NCBI GenBank assembly: GCA_023458035.1
Contig: JAEXAX010000034.1
Coordinates: forward strand, 1 to 64,000
From: Bacillota bacterium
Lineage (GTDB): Bacteria; Bacillota; Clostridia; Lachnospirales; Lachnospiraceae
Direction: 5' to 3'
DNA length: 64,000 bases
Shown here: piece by piece, positions 56,172 to 64,000 of the stretch
Layout: each line of letters starts with the position of its first letter
Position numbering within the stretch: the stretch's first letter is position 1
Translations under genes and position numbers: made by a program
The notes under the pieces: generated by a model
Seen by the model: the letters and a program-made list of their open reading frames with translations, nothing else
What the model was told of the DNA's origin: nothing
The model's database searches: none

Positions 56172-57221
56172 ATGTTATTTCATGTATATGGAGAAGGAGC
56201 CGCATGGCAATGGCTGGCCATGCTGGGCGTATTGGCCGGCTTGATTGTGTTGAATGAATTTGCCAGACGGACAAAGCTCGGAGGAATCATCATGTTTTGC
56301 GTGCTGCCGAGTGTATTGACGATTTATTTCATCGCTATTGCGATCGGCGCCGGCAGCGGAGCCGCCTGGGCGCTTGAAAATCAGACATATCTGTATATGA
56401 ACGGCTGGTTCCATTACGCCAAGCTATACGCTGCGCTGGCCGGTTGTCTGGGCTTTATGATGATCAAATATGAATGGGGCATCGGCCGCTGTCACTGGTT
56501 TAAGGTCTTTCCGTTCGCCATCGTGGCCATCAATATCCTGATCGCCGTAGCCAGCGATTTTGAATCGGCATTTAACGGCTGGTATAGCTGGTGGTTATCC
56601 AGTGAAGGTGTTTGGCTGTACGGCGGCTGGCACAATGTATTAAACGGCATCGCAGGACTCATCAATATTTTCTGTATGACCGGCTGGTGGGCTGTATATT
56701 CCTCGAAGGATAAAAAGGATATGATTTGGCCGGATATGATCTGGGTCTATATTATCGTCTATGATGTATGGAACTTTGCATATACATACAATTGTCTGCC
56801 GACTCATTCCTGGTTCTGCGGTGTGGCCCTGCTTTTGGCGCCGACCGTTGCCGCTTTATTCTGGAATAAAGGCGGCTGGATCATGAACCGGGCCAACACC
56901 CTGTGTATCTGGTGTATGTATGCTCAGATCTTTCCGTTGTTTCAGGAGATTTTCAAAGACGGCAGCAAGACCTTCCCGTGGGCGACACTGCCCGTCCTCT
57001 ATGCGGACGGCACCTTAAACGGCATTGCCGTCGGCGGTTCGGCCAATGCCAACCCGACCATGATGACGGTCTGGGCGGCAGCGGCTCTTTTGGTCAATGC
57101 AGCGGCTCTGGCCTACATCATCAAGGCGGCTGTGATCAGGAAACGCAATCCGTACAAGGGTGAAATTTTTACCGATTTCAGATATTATAAGGAGGCGGCC
57201 GAGAGGGCTGTGGTAAAGTAG
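56172..57221 (+). CDS. Polytopic membrane protein, DUF5692-like
   Basis: 349 residues with about nine membrane segments, many aromatic residues (W/Y-rich: FNGWYSWWLSSEGVWLYGGWHN, cytoplasmic loop SSKDKKDMIWPDM, later YDVWNFAYTYNCLPTHSW). It resembles the DUF5692 family of Clostridia membrane proteins as I remember it; I know no function. No heme, quinone or metal motif is certain, though several His and Cys lie in or near helices (WHN, CLPTHSWFCG, LCIWCMYAQ). Co-transcription with hypA/hypB suggests either nickel/substrate transport or electron transfer linked to the flavoprotein. Confidence 0.6.
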   Translation: MLFHVYGEGAAWQWLAMLGVLAGLIVLNEFARRTKLGGIIMFCVLPSVLTIYFIAIAIGAGSGAAWALENQTYLYMNGWFHYAKLYAALAGCLGFMMIKYEWGIGRCHWFKVFPFAIVAINILIAVASDFESAFNGWYSWWLSSEGVWLYGGWHNVLNGIAGLINIFCMTGWWAVYSSKDKKDMIWPDMIWVYIIVYDVWNFAYTYNCLPTHSWFCGVALLLAPTVAALFWNKGGWIMNRANTLCIWCMYAQIFPLFQEIFKDGSKTFPWATLPVLYADGTLNGIAVGGSANANPTMMTVWAAAALLVNAAALAYIIKAAVIRKRNPYKGEIFTDFRYYKEAAERAVVK

Positions 57222-57267
57222 GGGGAGGCAAGCCAACACAAGGGCAAACCAATGCAAGGGGAAACAG

Positions 57268-59046
57268 ATGGAAGGGGAAACCATAAAAAAAGTACCGACG
57301 CTGAAGCGACAGTTAACCATATTGATGATGCTGGCGTCAGCCTGTAGTCTGCTGACGGCCGGCGCGGCTGTTTTTTATGTGTTCTTTTCCGTGTTTATGC
57401 AGAAAACCAGGGCGGATATGGAATACGTTTTGCAAAATACCGGCCAGCAGTATCAGGTTCATATGCAATTCATTGAGGACAGCGTTATTTCGATCCGTCA
57501 TAATCCCATCTTAGATGATTTTTTTCATAAAGAGGAGTATGACAGGGGCCTGGAAGAGGATCAGTTATCCTACAGCATGGAGTTGTTTTCCGATCGAAAT
57601 ATGGTCCAGAGCAAGCGGCCCTTTGTCACCGGTATTTATCTGTTTACCGGGCGGGGGGACTGTCTTTACCGTTTATACTATGCCACCACCCTGGCGGCAG
57701 GGCAGCAGGCACAGGAGCGCTACAGCCGGATGCAGCAGCGGTTTCGGGACAGCGGACGCCAGTATGAATGGATCGCTGAGGAGGATGATCTAAATATCTG
57801 TTTTCGGATCTATGATCATCAGATGCGGGAGAAGGGTATCGGCATCGTTCAGATCAGTCAGGCGGCGGTAGCGGAGATATTCTCGCCTGTGAAGGAATAT
57901 CAGGACAGCGGCTGGGCGGTGCTGACGGCGGCTGGACAGATCTTGGTCGGTGAGGGCAGCGAAGAACTGTTAAAAAGCTATCAGCAGACAGAAACCGTCT
58001 GGAGCGGCAGTCAAAAGCTTGGAACGAATAAGGTGATCGGTCACGGGGCAAATTGCGGTTTTGGCCTGCGATCGGTGCTGACGGCCTCGGAATCAAACGT
58101 CTTTGCCATCCTACAGCCGACCATGTGGATTTTGGCCTTTGGCCTGATTTTGGTATTGGTCATTACCTTTATAGTGGCCTACGCGGTCAGTCACCGATTC
58201 ACGAAGCAGGTGACAGGTATCATTGATCGGATTCGGGCCTTCGGTAAGCGGGATTTAAATGCCCGTATGGACGGGGCATCCGTTCAGGAGTTTCAGGATA
58301 TCGGAACGGTTTTCAATGAGATGGCCGACCGGATGCAGTACCTGATCACCGAAGTTTATGAGAAGCAGCTGCTGGCGACCCAGTCACAGGTCAAATATCT
58401 GCAGTCACAGATAGATCCGCATTTTCAGTTTAACATCCTGGCTATGCTCAGTCTGAAAGCCAAGCTGGCCGGCAATGAGGAGCTGTATCAAGGCTTGCGT
58501 GCCTTTTCCAAACTGATGCAAGGCAAGATTTTTCGCGAACAGGAACTGCATATCCCGGTGCGCGAAGAGCTGGAGATCGTTCGGTTTTATCTATATCTGC
58601 AGAAGAGTCGCTACCAGGAAAAGCTGAGCTATGATATCGTTGTGGAGGATGAGAGTCTGGCGGACTGTCTGATTCCGCGGTTGTTGATAGAGCCATTGGT
58701 GGAAAATGCCGTTTCGCATGGCTTGGAGCCGAAGCGGGAACAGGGGAAGATCAGCCTGCGGCTGTTTCGGGTAACCGCCGCGGACGGGCGGCAGATGCTG
58801 CACATCTGTGTGGAGGATGACGGAGTCGGTATCTCGCAGGAAAAGATGCGGGAGGCGCATCAGGAACAGGATGAATCAGATGGCAGGATCGAGCATACTC
58901 ATACGGGCTTGCAGAACACTCGCCGGATGTTGGAGATATTATACGGAACTGCGCACCGGATGGAGATATGGAGTGAAGAAGGAAGAGGAACCAGAGTAGA
59001 GATCGTGATTCCGGCAGAAATGGAGGGGAACAGATGTGGAAAGTAA
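57268..59046 (+). CDS. YesM-type sensor histidine kinase
   Basis: 592 residues. Membrane segment at about 16-40, a large extracytoplasmic sensor to about 285, a second membrane segment at about 290-312, HAMP, then His_kinase with the phosphorylated H385 in IDPHFQFNIL (PHFLFN is more usual) and an HATPase_c with VENAVSHGL and DDGVGI. It pairs with the AraC-type regulator that overlaps it by 13 bases. Neighbouring solute-binding lipoproteins suggest that it senses a carbohydrate. Start after AGGGGAAACAG. Confidence 0.9.
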   Translation: MEGETIKKVPTLKRQLTILMMLASACSLLTAGAAVFYVFFSVFMQKTRADMEYVLQNTGQQYQVHMQFIEDSVISIRHNPILDDFFHKEEYDRGLEEDQLSYSMELFSDRNMVQSKRPFVTGIYLFTGRGDCLYRLYYATTLAAGQQAQERYSRMQQRFRDSGRQYEWIAEEDDLNICFRIYDHQMREKGIGIVQISQAAVAEIFSPVKEYQDSGWAVLTAAGQILVGEGSEELLKSYQQTETVWSGSQKLGTNKVIGHGANCGFGLRSVLTASESNVFAILQPTMWILAFGLILVLVITFIVAYAVSHRFTKQVTGIIDRIRAFGKRDLNARMDGASVQEFQDIGTVFNEMADRMQYLITEVYEKQLLATQSQVKYLQSQIDPHFQFNILAMLSLKAKLAGNEELYQGLRAFSKLMQGKIFREQELHIPVREELEIVRFYLYLQKSRYQEKLSYDIVVEDESLADCLIPRLLIEPLVENAVSHGLEPKREQGKISLRLFRVTAADGRQMLHICVEDDGVGISQEKMREAHQEQDESDGRIEHTHTGLQNTRRMLEILYGTAHRMEIWSEEGRGTRVEIVIPAEMEGNRCGK

Positions 59047-59774
59047 TAGCGGCTGATGATGAGGGCTATATCCGTGAGGCCCTGCAGAAGCTGATCAACT
59101 GGGAACGTCTGGGCTGTCAGCTGGCAGCGGTGGCCGGCGACGGCCAGGAGCTGATGGAGCGGATCAAGGAGGAACTGCCGGATATCGTGATTACCGATAT
59201 TCAGATGCCGGGAGCGGACGGCATCGCAGTATGCAAATATTTATATGAAATCAGTCCGGAAACTCCGGTCATTATCCTGACGGCTCACTCTGATTTTGAG
59301 TATGCCAGAGCGGCCATCCGCTATGATGCCTGTGAGTATGTGCTGAAGGTATCCATCATGGAGGAGCTGGAGGTGGCGGTGGAAAAGGCTATCGCCAGAC
59401 TGACCAGACTGCACCGGGAGGTGGAGAACGGCGAGGATGGCGGCGGTGAGAGTGCTTCGCTGATCGAACGCATTGACGCCTATATTCAAGAAAACTATCG
59501 AAATAAGATTACGTTGGATGAAATGGCCGAGGCTCTGCACGTGAACCGCAGTTATCTGAGCCGGTTTTATAAGAGCAAACGGGAGGTCAATTTGTTCGAT
59601 GCCATCCTCCAGAGGCGGATTGAGGCGGCCAAGGACTGCCTGCTGCACACGGATATGAAGACCTATGAGATCTCCGAGGCGATAGGGGTGGAGGATGCCG
59701 GTTACTTTTCCAAGATGTTTAAGCGCAGCACCGGTTGTTCACCGAAGGAATATCGAAAGCGGGGCGGCAAATGA
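59034..59774 (+). CDS. YesN/AraC-type response regulator
   Basis: 246 residues. Receiver with acidic D8/D9, phosphoacceptor D55 in VITDIQMPG and a T-A-H-S switch; the canonical lysine follows in YVLKVS. The C-terminal 100 residues are an AraC double HTH (ITLDEMAEALHVNRSYLSRFYKSK and DAGYFSKMFKRSTGCSPKEYR). It should activate the sugar importer at 61231; direct GKTCAA repeats before that gene are a candidate target. Confidence 0.9.
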   Translation: MWKVIAADDEGYIREALQKLINWERLGCQLAAVAGDGQELMERIKEELPDIVITDIQMPGADGIAVCKYLYEISPETPVIILTAHSDFEYARAAIRYDACEYVLKVSIMEELEVAVEKAIARLTRLHREVENGEDGGGESASLIERIDAYIQENYRNKITLDEMAEALHVNRSYLSRFYKSKREVNLFDAILQRRIEAAKDCLLHTDMKTYEISEAIGVEDAGYFSKMFKRSTGCSPKEYRKRGGK

Positions 59775-61030
59775 GGGCCGGGCGGCGATTTTCCGTTTTG
59801 GCGGTACTGTTGGTCTGCAGTCTGTGGCTTACCGGCTGTCGGAGTCGGCAGGAGGTGCCGGTAAGCATTACGCTGATTCATTCCTGGGGCGGCACCGAGC
59901 CGGATCATGCAGTCATGCGATCAATTTATGAAGGCTTTCAGAAAAAATATCCGAAGATCCGCCTGCAGATGATTTCCATGCCGGGAGGCGAGGAAATGTT
60001 GCGTAAGGTAGAGGATATGATCATGGTCGGTAACGTGCCGGATGTAGTGAACTTCAGCGGTATAGGCAAAAATGCAACCTATGAATTTATGATTAATAAT
60101 CACATGGCGGTCGATCTGGCTCCTTTTATCAAAGAAAACAGTTTGTTTCGGGATAGCCTGTCGCAGTCTAATCTACGTTACTGGACGACCGCGGAGGGCG
60201 AGCTGTATTCGATCGCTGATGTGCTGACCCTAAGCGGAGGCTACTGGTATAACGAGACCGTTTTTAAGGAGGCGGGGATCAGTGAGCTGCCAAAGACCTG
60301 GGATGAGTTTCTTGCTATGTGTGAACGTATCCGCAGCTGGGCGGATACACAGGGCCGCAGTGTGCGGCCGTTACAGCCATCGGCCGAGGGTTACCTTTAT
60401 TTGCTGGATCATATGCTGGGAGAGCGGACGATCGGTAAGCAGCCATTTTTTTCGGCAGACTTGAAAAAGCAGCTGACCGGCATCTTTGCCCAGGCCGCTC
60501 CGGAAAGTCAGGACTATAGCTATCGGGATGAAACCAGCCTTTTCAATGAGGGGCGGCTTGGTATTTACATTAACGGTGTCTGGGGCGCTCAGATGATCGG
60601 CAGTCATGTGCAGGCCAGGTATGCTCTGTTCCCGGCTCATGATAAAGTTGCAACCGCCTGTGAATCAACCGCCCTGGGTTATGTGGTCGGAAAAAGCGGC
60701 GACGAGCGCAAAGAAGCAGCCGCCAAATTGTTTTTGGAATATATGGTCAGTGAAGAGGTGCAGACTCGGATACTACAGGAAACCGAGCAGATACCGGCCA
60801 ATCCGCATATATCGCCGGAGGTGTTCCGCAACCAGAAGCCGCGGCTGTATCAGGCGGCCACTACGGTGTTGGGGGCAAAACAGAAGCTGGAGATCCCCGA
60901 TAATTACTGGTCAGCCGAGGAGAAGCTGCTGCTGATGGAGAAGCTGCTGCCAACACTGAGCGGTGAGAGCAGCTGGCAGCAGCTGGAGGATGCTCTGTCG
61001 AAAAACGGAGTGCAGCAGCCGGTGCCATAG
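59771..61030 (+). CDS. Extracellular solute-binding lipoprotein linked to the two-component system
   Basis: 419 residues, lipoprotein signal ending at C23 (LTGC), then a family 1 (MalE-like) binding fold: SWGGTEPDHAVMRSIYEGFQKKYPKIRLQM, PDVVNFSG, and the C-terminal LGYVVGK...AAAKLFLEYMVSEEVQ block. The start at 59771 overlaps the regulator stop by 4 bases (ATGA); an in-frame ATG at 59735 would lie within the regulator. With no permease gene attached, it may present ligand to the sensor kinase rather than feed transport. Confidence 0.85.
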   Translation: MRAGRRFSVLAVLLVCSLWLTGCRSRQEVPVSITLIHSWGGTEPDHAVMRSIYEGFQKKYPKIRLQMISMPGGEEMLRKVEDMIMVGNVPDVVNFSGIGKNATYEFMINNHMAVDLAPFIKENSLFRDSLSQSNLRYWTTAEGELYSIADVLTLSGGYWYNETVFKEAGISELPKTWDEFLAMCERIRSWADTQGRSVRPLQPSAEGYLYLLDHMLGERTIGKQPFFSADLKKQLTGIFAQAAPESQDYSYRDETSLFNEGRLGIYINGVWGAQMIGSHVQARYALFPAHDKVATACESTALGYVVGKSGDERKEAAAKLFLEYMVSEEVQTRILQETEQIPANPHISPEVFRNQKPRLYQAATTVLGAKQKLEIPDNYWSAEEKLLLMEKLLPTLSGESSWQQLEDALSKNGVQQPVP

Positions 61031-61061
61031 GCGGTTTCGGCAGTGAAACAGAACCACCGTC

Positions 61062-61109
61062 AAAAAGATGGAATTTATTGCAGTAAGAGCAATGGATTCC
61101 ATCTTTTTT
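61062..61109 (+). terminator. Intrinsic terminator after the sensor operon
   Basis: AAAAAGATGGAAT (61062-61074) pairs with ATTCCATCTTTTT (61096-61108), loop of 21 bases, T-tract behind. It separates the kinase/regulator/lipoprotein unit from the importer. Confidence 0.85.
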
Positions 61110-61118
61110 GCATAAAAA

Positions 61119-61159
61119 GGTCAATAAAGTTCAAAAAGTGGTCAACAGTCCTCGTTCAA
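61119..61159 (+). repeat. Tandem GKTCAA half-sites upstream of the importer promoter
   Basis: GGTCAA (61119-61124), GTTCAA (61129-61134), GGTCAA (61140-61145) and GTTCAA (61154-61159, overlapping the -35). Steps of 10, 11 and 14 bases place the first three on one helix face. Such direct repeats next to the -35 suit an AraC-type activator; the regulator at 59034 is the obvious candidate. Confidence 0.5.
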
Positions 61160-61183
61160 AATATATAAAAAGATGAGTAAAAT
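61155..61183 (+). promoter_or_regulatory. Promoter of the carbohydrate importer
   Basis: TTCAAA (61155-61160), 17-base spacer, TAAAAT (61178-61183). The weak -35 and the repeats upstream suggest that an activator is needed. Confidence 0.6.
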
Positions 61184-61230
61184 ATAGACATAAAAGGGAA
61201 AAGCCAACAAAGACAAGGAGGAATAACAAT

Positions 61231-62565
61231 ATGAAGAAGAGACTGGTAAGTGTACTGTTGGTAACGGCCATCGGTATGGGGCTGCTGGCAGGCTGCGGTG
61301 CTAAGCAGAGCGGCGACAAGACAAAGAGCGCAGATGTAACTAAGAGCGGTGAGGGCACTAAAAGCGGCAGCGCGGAAGCGGTGCTGGAATTTTATCACGG
61401 TTATTTCCAGGCGGAGAGTGAGTGGCCGGCAGCCAAGGCCATGAGAGATATTTATGATGAATTTGGGAAGACTCATGCGAAGGGCAATATTAAGTTTAAA
61501 CCGATCGCAGTAGAAAATCGCGACGAACTGGTGAGCGCTCAGGTAGCCGGCGGCAAATTCCCGGATATCGTGGATGTTGGCGGCGACGGTGTTCCGCAGG
61601 CAGCCATTGCTCAGGGACTGGTTTATGATCTGAAGCCGTATATCGACAAAAATAATCTGAAGGATGCCGTAGGTCTGAACTATACACAGCAGGATCAGGA
61701 CGGACATATCTATTCTGTGCATGATCAAATCGAAAGCCGTGGTCTGTGGTATAATGCGAAGTTATTTGAGAAAGCCGGCCTGACCAAGGATGTCTTCGCA
61801 GACTGGAAGGCCTTTAGCGAGGGCATGGGTAAGATCAGAGATTTAAAAGATGAATCTTACGGTTATATCGCCGGCCAGGGATCCAGTTATGTGCTGAATA
61901 CCATGCTGGCAGCTACTGAAAACGGCCGCAAGATGATTAACTCCAAGCTGACGGCAGAAACCATTCAGTCAGAAGAATTTGCGGCTGCTTTTAAAGAAGT
62001 GGCAAAGATGGATCAGGAAAACGGCTCCAAGCATACCACAGATGATATCGGAAATCTGATGGCCGAATTCAATACCAACGGAAAAGTCGGTGTTTTATTC
62101 AACGGTGTTTGGAATGCCAGCGGTATAGACGCTTCCTTAAAGGACGCCATTGAGCCGACCTTATTCCCGGGTGACATCGCCATCGCATCAGCCGGCGGCG
62201 GTATTGCAATTTCCAATAAGATGAGCGAAGAAAAGACTGCTCTGGCGCTGGAATTTGTGAAGTACATGACCAGTCCGGAGGTACAGGAGAAGATATTTAC
62301 CCAGGTACAGGCGCATCCGTGTAACGTGAAGGTGGATCTGAACGCACTGGCCGAGAAGAGCGGCGATGTAGCCACCAAGAAGCTGGCGATCGCCTGTGAT
62401 CAGGTTAATAAAGCCAAGACCATCGTAATTGATTTTAACTACACCTGGGGCGGCGATGTTGATAAAGCCATCATCAATGCGCTGATGGAATGTGCGGTAT
62501 CCGGTGCCGACATCAATGCAAGATTTGAACAGCTTCAAAAAGAGTTGCTGGCTATGATCGGATAA
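61231..62565 (+). CDS. Carbohydrate ABC importer, substrate-binding lipoprotein
   Basis: 444 residues. Lipoprotein signal LLAGC (C22), then a Lys/Ser/Gly linker to about residue 48 with a threefold TKS-type repeat, then a MalE-type binding domain (FYHGYFQAESEWPAAKAMRDIYDEF, PDIVDVGG, VGVLFNGVWN, ALEFVKYMTSPEVQEKI). It captures an oligosaccharide or sugar for the permeases that follow. A terminator right behind it should make it the most abundant product. It shares fold but little sequence with the lipoprotein at 59771. Start after AAGGAGGAATAACAAT. Confidence 0.88.
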   Translation: MKKRLVSVLLVTAIGMGLLAGCGAKQSGDKTKSADVTKSGEGTKSGSAEAVLEFYHGYFQAESEWPAAKAMRDIYDEFGKTHAKGNIKFKPIAVENRDELVSAQVAGGKFPDIVDVGGDGVPQAAIAQGLVYDLKPYIDKNNLKDAVGLNYTQQDQDGHIYSVHDQIESRGLWYNAKLFEKAGLTKDVFADWKAFSEGMGKIRDLKDESYGYIAGQGSSYVLNTMLAATENGRKMINSKLTAETIQSEEFAAAFKEVAKMDQENGSKHTTDDIGNLMAEFNTNGKVGVLFNGVWNASGIDASLKDAIEPTLFPGDIAIASAGGGIAISNKMSEEKTALALEFVKYMTSPEVQEKIFTQVQAHPCNVKVDLNALAEKSGDVATKKLAIACDQVNKAKTIVIDFNYTWGGDVDKAIINALMECAVSGADINARFEQLQKELLAMIG

Positions 62566-62574
62566 CAGACAATG

Positions 62575-62605
62575 ACCGGGAAGGAAGCGATTCCTTCCCG
62601 GTTTT
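62575..62605 (+). terminator. Terminator between binding protein and permeases
   Basis: ACCGGGAAGGAA (62575-62586) pairs perfectly with TTCCTTCCCGGT (62591-62602), GCGA tetraloop, then TTTT. The GNRA loop and 12-base stem also make it a good 3' stabiliser for the binding-protein mRNA; some read-through must feed the permease genes. Confidence 0.85.
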
Positions 62606-62636
62606 ATATCCATTAGATAAGGAGCAGGTGAAAAAA

Positions 62637-63566
62637 GTGAAAAGAAAGAACAAAATGAAACTTCGCAGGTCTGGCTTCATCTGTGCATTCCTGGCACCGA
62701 CGATGATCATGTTCTGTGTTTTTTATTTATATCCGCTGGTAACCGTTATTTATACATCATTTTGCCGTTGGGACTTTACCAACATTACAAAACCGGAGTT
62801 TTTCGGATGGAAGAATCTGTGGGAAAACTATACCTATATTTTTCGCACCTATCCGTTTTTCTGGGAGGCTCTCAGAAATTCATCGATCTGGGCGCTGCTC
62901 GGCGCTCTGGTGCAGATCCCCATTTCGACGTTTATCGCCCTGGCTCTGTCCAGAAAGATGCGTGGTGTCAAGCTGATTCGGAACATTTATATCATTCCGA
63001 ATATGATCTCGACAGCTGCCATGGGTATTATTTTCCTGCAGCTGTATAATCCGTCCTACGGCATCGTAAATCCGGTCATTCGGCTGTTTAAGCCGGATTT
63101 TACAGATAATATTTTGCTGTTAAAGGGTTCGGCCTTTATCGCCATGACCTGCGCCTATATCTTCTTTACCGGCACCACCACGCTGATGATCCTCGGCAAT
63201 GTGATGGCCATCCCGGAAGAAGTGCGTGAGGCAGCCATGCTGGACGGCGCCAGCGGTCTGAAGCAGGACTGGTATATTACCGTTCCCATGATCAAGGGAA
63301 CCCTAAAGACGGTTTCTGTGTTGGCGGCCACCGCCGGTTTCCTGCTGTACAATGAGGTGTACTTCCTGACCAAGGGCGCGGCAGGTACCTACAGCATCAG
63401 CTATATCATTCGTGAGCTGGCCATCACCAGTCCGCGTACTCAGTTCGGCCGTGCCAATGCGGTAGCGGTGATCCAGATCATCGCCGGTATGGTGATCATC
63501 CTGGTTGTCAGTCGGTTGTACCAAATGTCATTTAAGAAAAAACGAGCGGGAGGAGAAGGCTTATGA
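62637..63566 (+). CDS. Carbohydrate ABC importer permease 1 (MalF-like)
   Basis: 309 residues with six membrane segments and the EAA loop EEVREAAMLDGASGLKQDWYITVP, as in UgpA/LacF-type permeases. The start is ambiguous: GTG at 62628 is only 3 bases from GGAG (62621-62624), GTG at 62637 is 12 bases away and is preferred; ATG at 62655 is a third option. The second permease gene overlaps the end by 4 bases. Confidence 0.88.
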   Translation: MKRKNKMKLRRSGFICAFLAPTMIMFCVFYLYPLVTVIYTSFCRWDFTNITKPEFFGWKNLWENYTYIFRTYPFFWEALRNSSIWALLGALVQIPISTFIALALSRKMRGVKLIRNIYIIPNMISTAAMGIIFLQLYNPSYGIVNPVIRLFKPDFTDNILLLKGSAFIAMTCAYIFFTGTTTLMILGNVMAIPEEVREAAMLDGASGLKQDWYITVPMIKGTLKTVSVLAATAGFLLYNEVYFLTKGAAGTYSISYIIRELAITSPRTQFGRANAVAVIQIIAGMVIILVVSRLYQMSFKKKRAGGEGL

Positions 63567-64000
63567 AACCGATGCGAAGAAAGAAATCCTGTGTCCGCAA
63601 TATGTCTACAACCACCCGTATCGTGACCTGGCTCTGCCTGGGCTGGGCTCTGCTGGTGGCGGTGGTTCCCTTTTTCTGGCTGGTCCTGTCGAGCCTGAAA
63701 AAAGATCCGTTGGCCAGACCCGGCTTTCAGCTGCCGGAGAGCATACATCTGGACGGTTATATCTCAACTTTTCGTGATCTGCATGTGCTGCGCTACTTCG
63801 GCAACAGCCTGTTTGTTTCTGGTCTGTCAGTCCTTCTCAGCGTGGTGATGATCTCCATGTCGGCTTATGTTATTGCCCGAATGGAGTTTCGCGGCCGTAA
63901 CCTGATCAGCTTTTTGCTGTATTCGACCATGTTTATTCCGGCCACAGCCTTAACATATCCGGTGTATAACCTGATCAACCGCCTGCATTTGTATGATACC
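63563..64000 (+). CDS. Carbohydrate ABC importer permease 2 (MalG-like), cut by the window end
   Basis: The first 146 codons are present (ATG at 63563, ATGA overlap with permease 1, AGGAGAAGG upstream). After a basic N-terminus comes a membrane segment (WALLVAVVPFFWLVLSSL), the typical extracellular YISTFRDLHVLRYFGNSLFV, a second membrane segment with SAYVIARMEFRGRNL and the start of a third. The EAA loop lies beyond the window. No ATPase gene is seen; such importers often share a common MsmK-type ATPase encoded elsewhere. Confidence 0.88.
   Translation, partial: MKPMRRKKSCVRNMSTTTRIVTWLCLGWALLVAVVPFFWLVLSSLKKDPLARPGFQLPESIHLDGYISTFRDLHVLRYFGNSLFVSGLSVLLSVVMISMSAYVIARMEFRGRNLISFLLYSTMFIPATALTYPVYNLINRLHLYDT

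Overview
The window looks like a chromosome segment of a Gram-positive anaerobe of the Clostridia (Lachnospiraceae-like; genus not resolvable by eye). Pointers are the RpoB/RpoC sequences, a DUF1934 gene after murI, a Bacillus-type LexA box, a THF riboswitch ahead of a fol operon, many lipoprotein solute-binding proteins with AraC-type two-component systems, and remnants of Clostridia-type conjugative elements. Core DNA looks moderately GC-rich; two stretches (1 to about 1290 and about 29,700 to 34,800) are visibly AT-rich and carry mobile-element debris. I found no tRNA, rRNA, CRISPR array or complete insertion sequence.

Layout. 1-1,290: end of an AAA ATPase gene overlapping a DUF4435/Toprim gene (a PARIS-like anti-phage pair), then an opposing relaxase remnant. 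1,463-6,173: a beta-helix lipoprotein, a VTC-domain polyphosphate polymerase, a DUF4956 membrane protein and an OmpR-type two-component system. 6,205-7,519: aldo/keto reductase and DUF1905 protein. 7,786-15,136: a LacI-controlled sugar operon (regulator, PfkB kinase, FucU-like mutarotase, binding protein, double ATPase, two permeases) with a strong promoter, an adjacent operator and an internal terminator. 15,335-24,308: rpoB, rpoC, murI, DUF1934, without the usual ribosomal-protein neighbours. 24,460-26,731 (minus): a membrane diguanylate cyclase overlapping a SARP/BTAD-like regulator with a degenerate GGDEF-like end. 26,944-29,672: an orphan PfkB kinase and an SOS-boxed Y-family polymerase with a small partner.

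29,793-34,635 is a graveyard of integrative elements: N-terminus of a serine recombinase fused to the tail of an AlbA_2-type protein, a short AbrB protein, an intact Fic gene behind six TTCC repeats, tails of an RNA methyltransferase and of a relaxase, a methyltransferase gene with a leader peptide and hairpin, the tail of a TetR regulator and a truncated VirD4-like coupling protein.

34,784-40,763 is a choline-uptake and CDP-choline operon (HTH-LicC-LicA fusion, second LicC-like protein, BCCT transporter) ending in an FGGY kinase. 41,014-48,011 is an L-ascorbate PTS operon (ulaG, ulaC, ulaA, ulaB, DeoR regulator, ulaE, an unrecognised FG-GAP-like protein, ulaF) with no ulaD. 48,094-51,960 is a THF-riboswitch-controlled folate operon (folE, folP, folB-folK fusion, folC). 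52,183-57,221 is hypB, a 907-residue Fe-S flavoprotein, hypA and a polytopic membrane protein, with no nickel enzyme in sight. 57,268-64,000 is a YesM/YesN-type two-component system with its own binding lipoprotein, then a carbohydrate ABC importer cut by the window end.

For new biology I would look first at the hypB-flavoprotein-hypA-membrane-protein operon, the methyltransferase leader, the unknown protein in the ascorbate operon, the cyclase/SARP-like pair and the PARIS-like pair.
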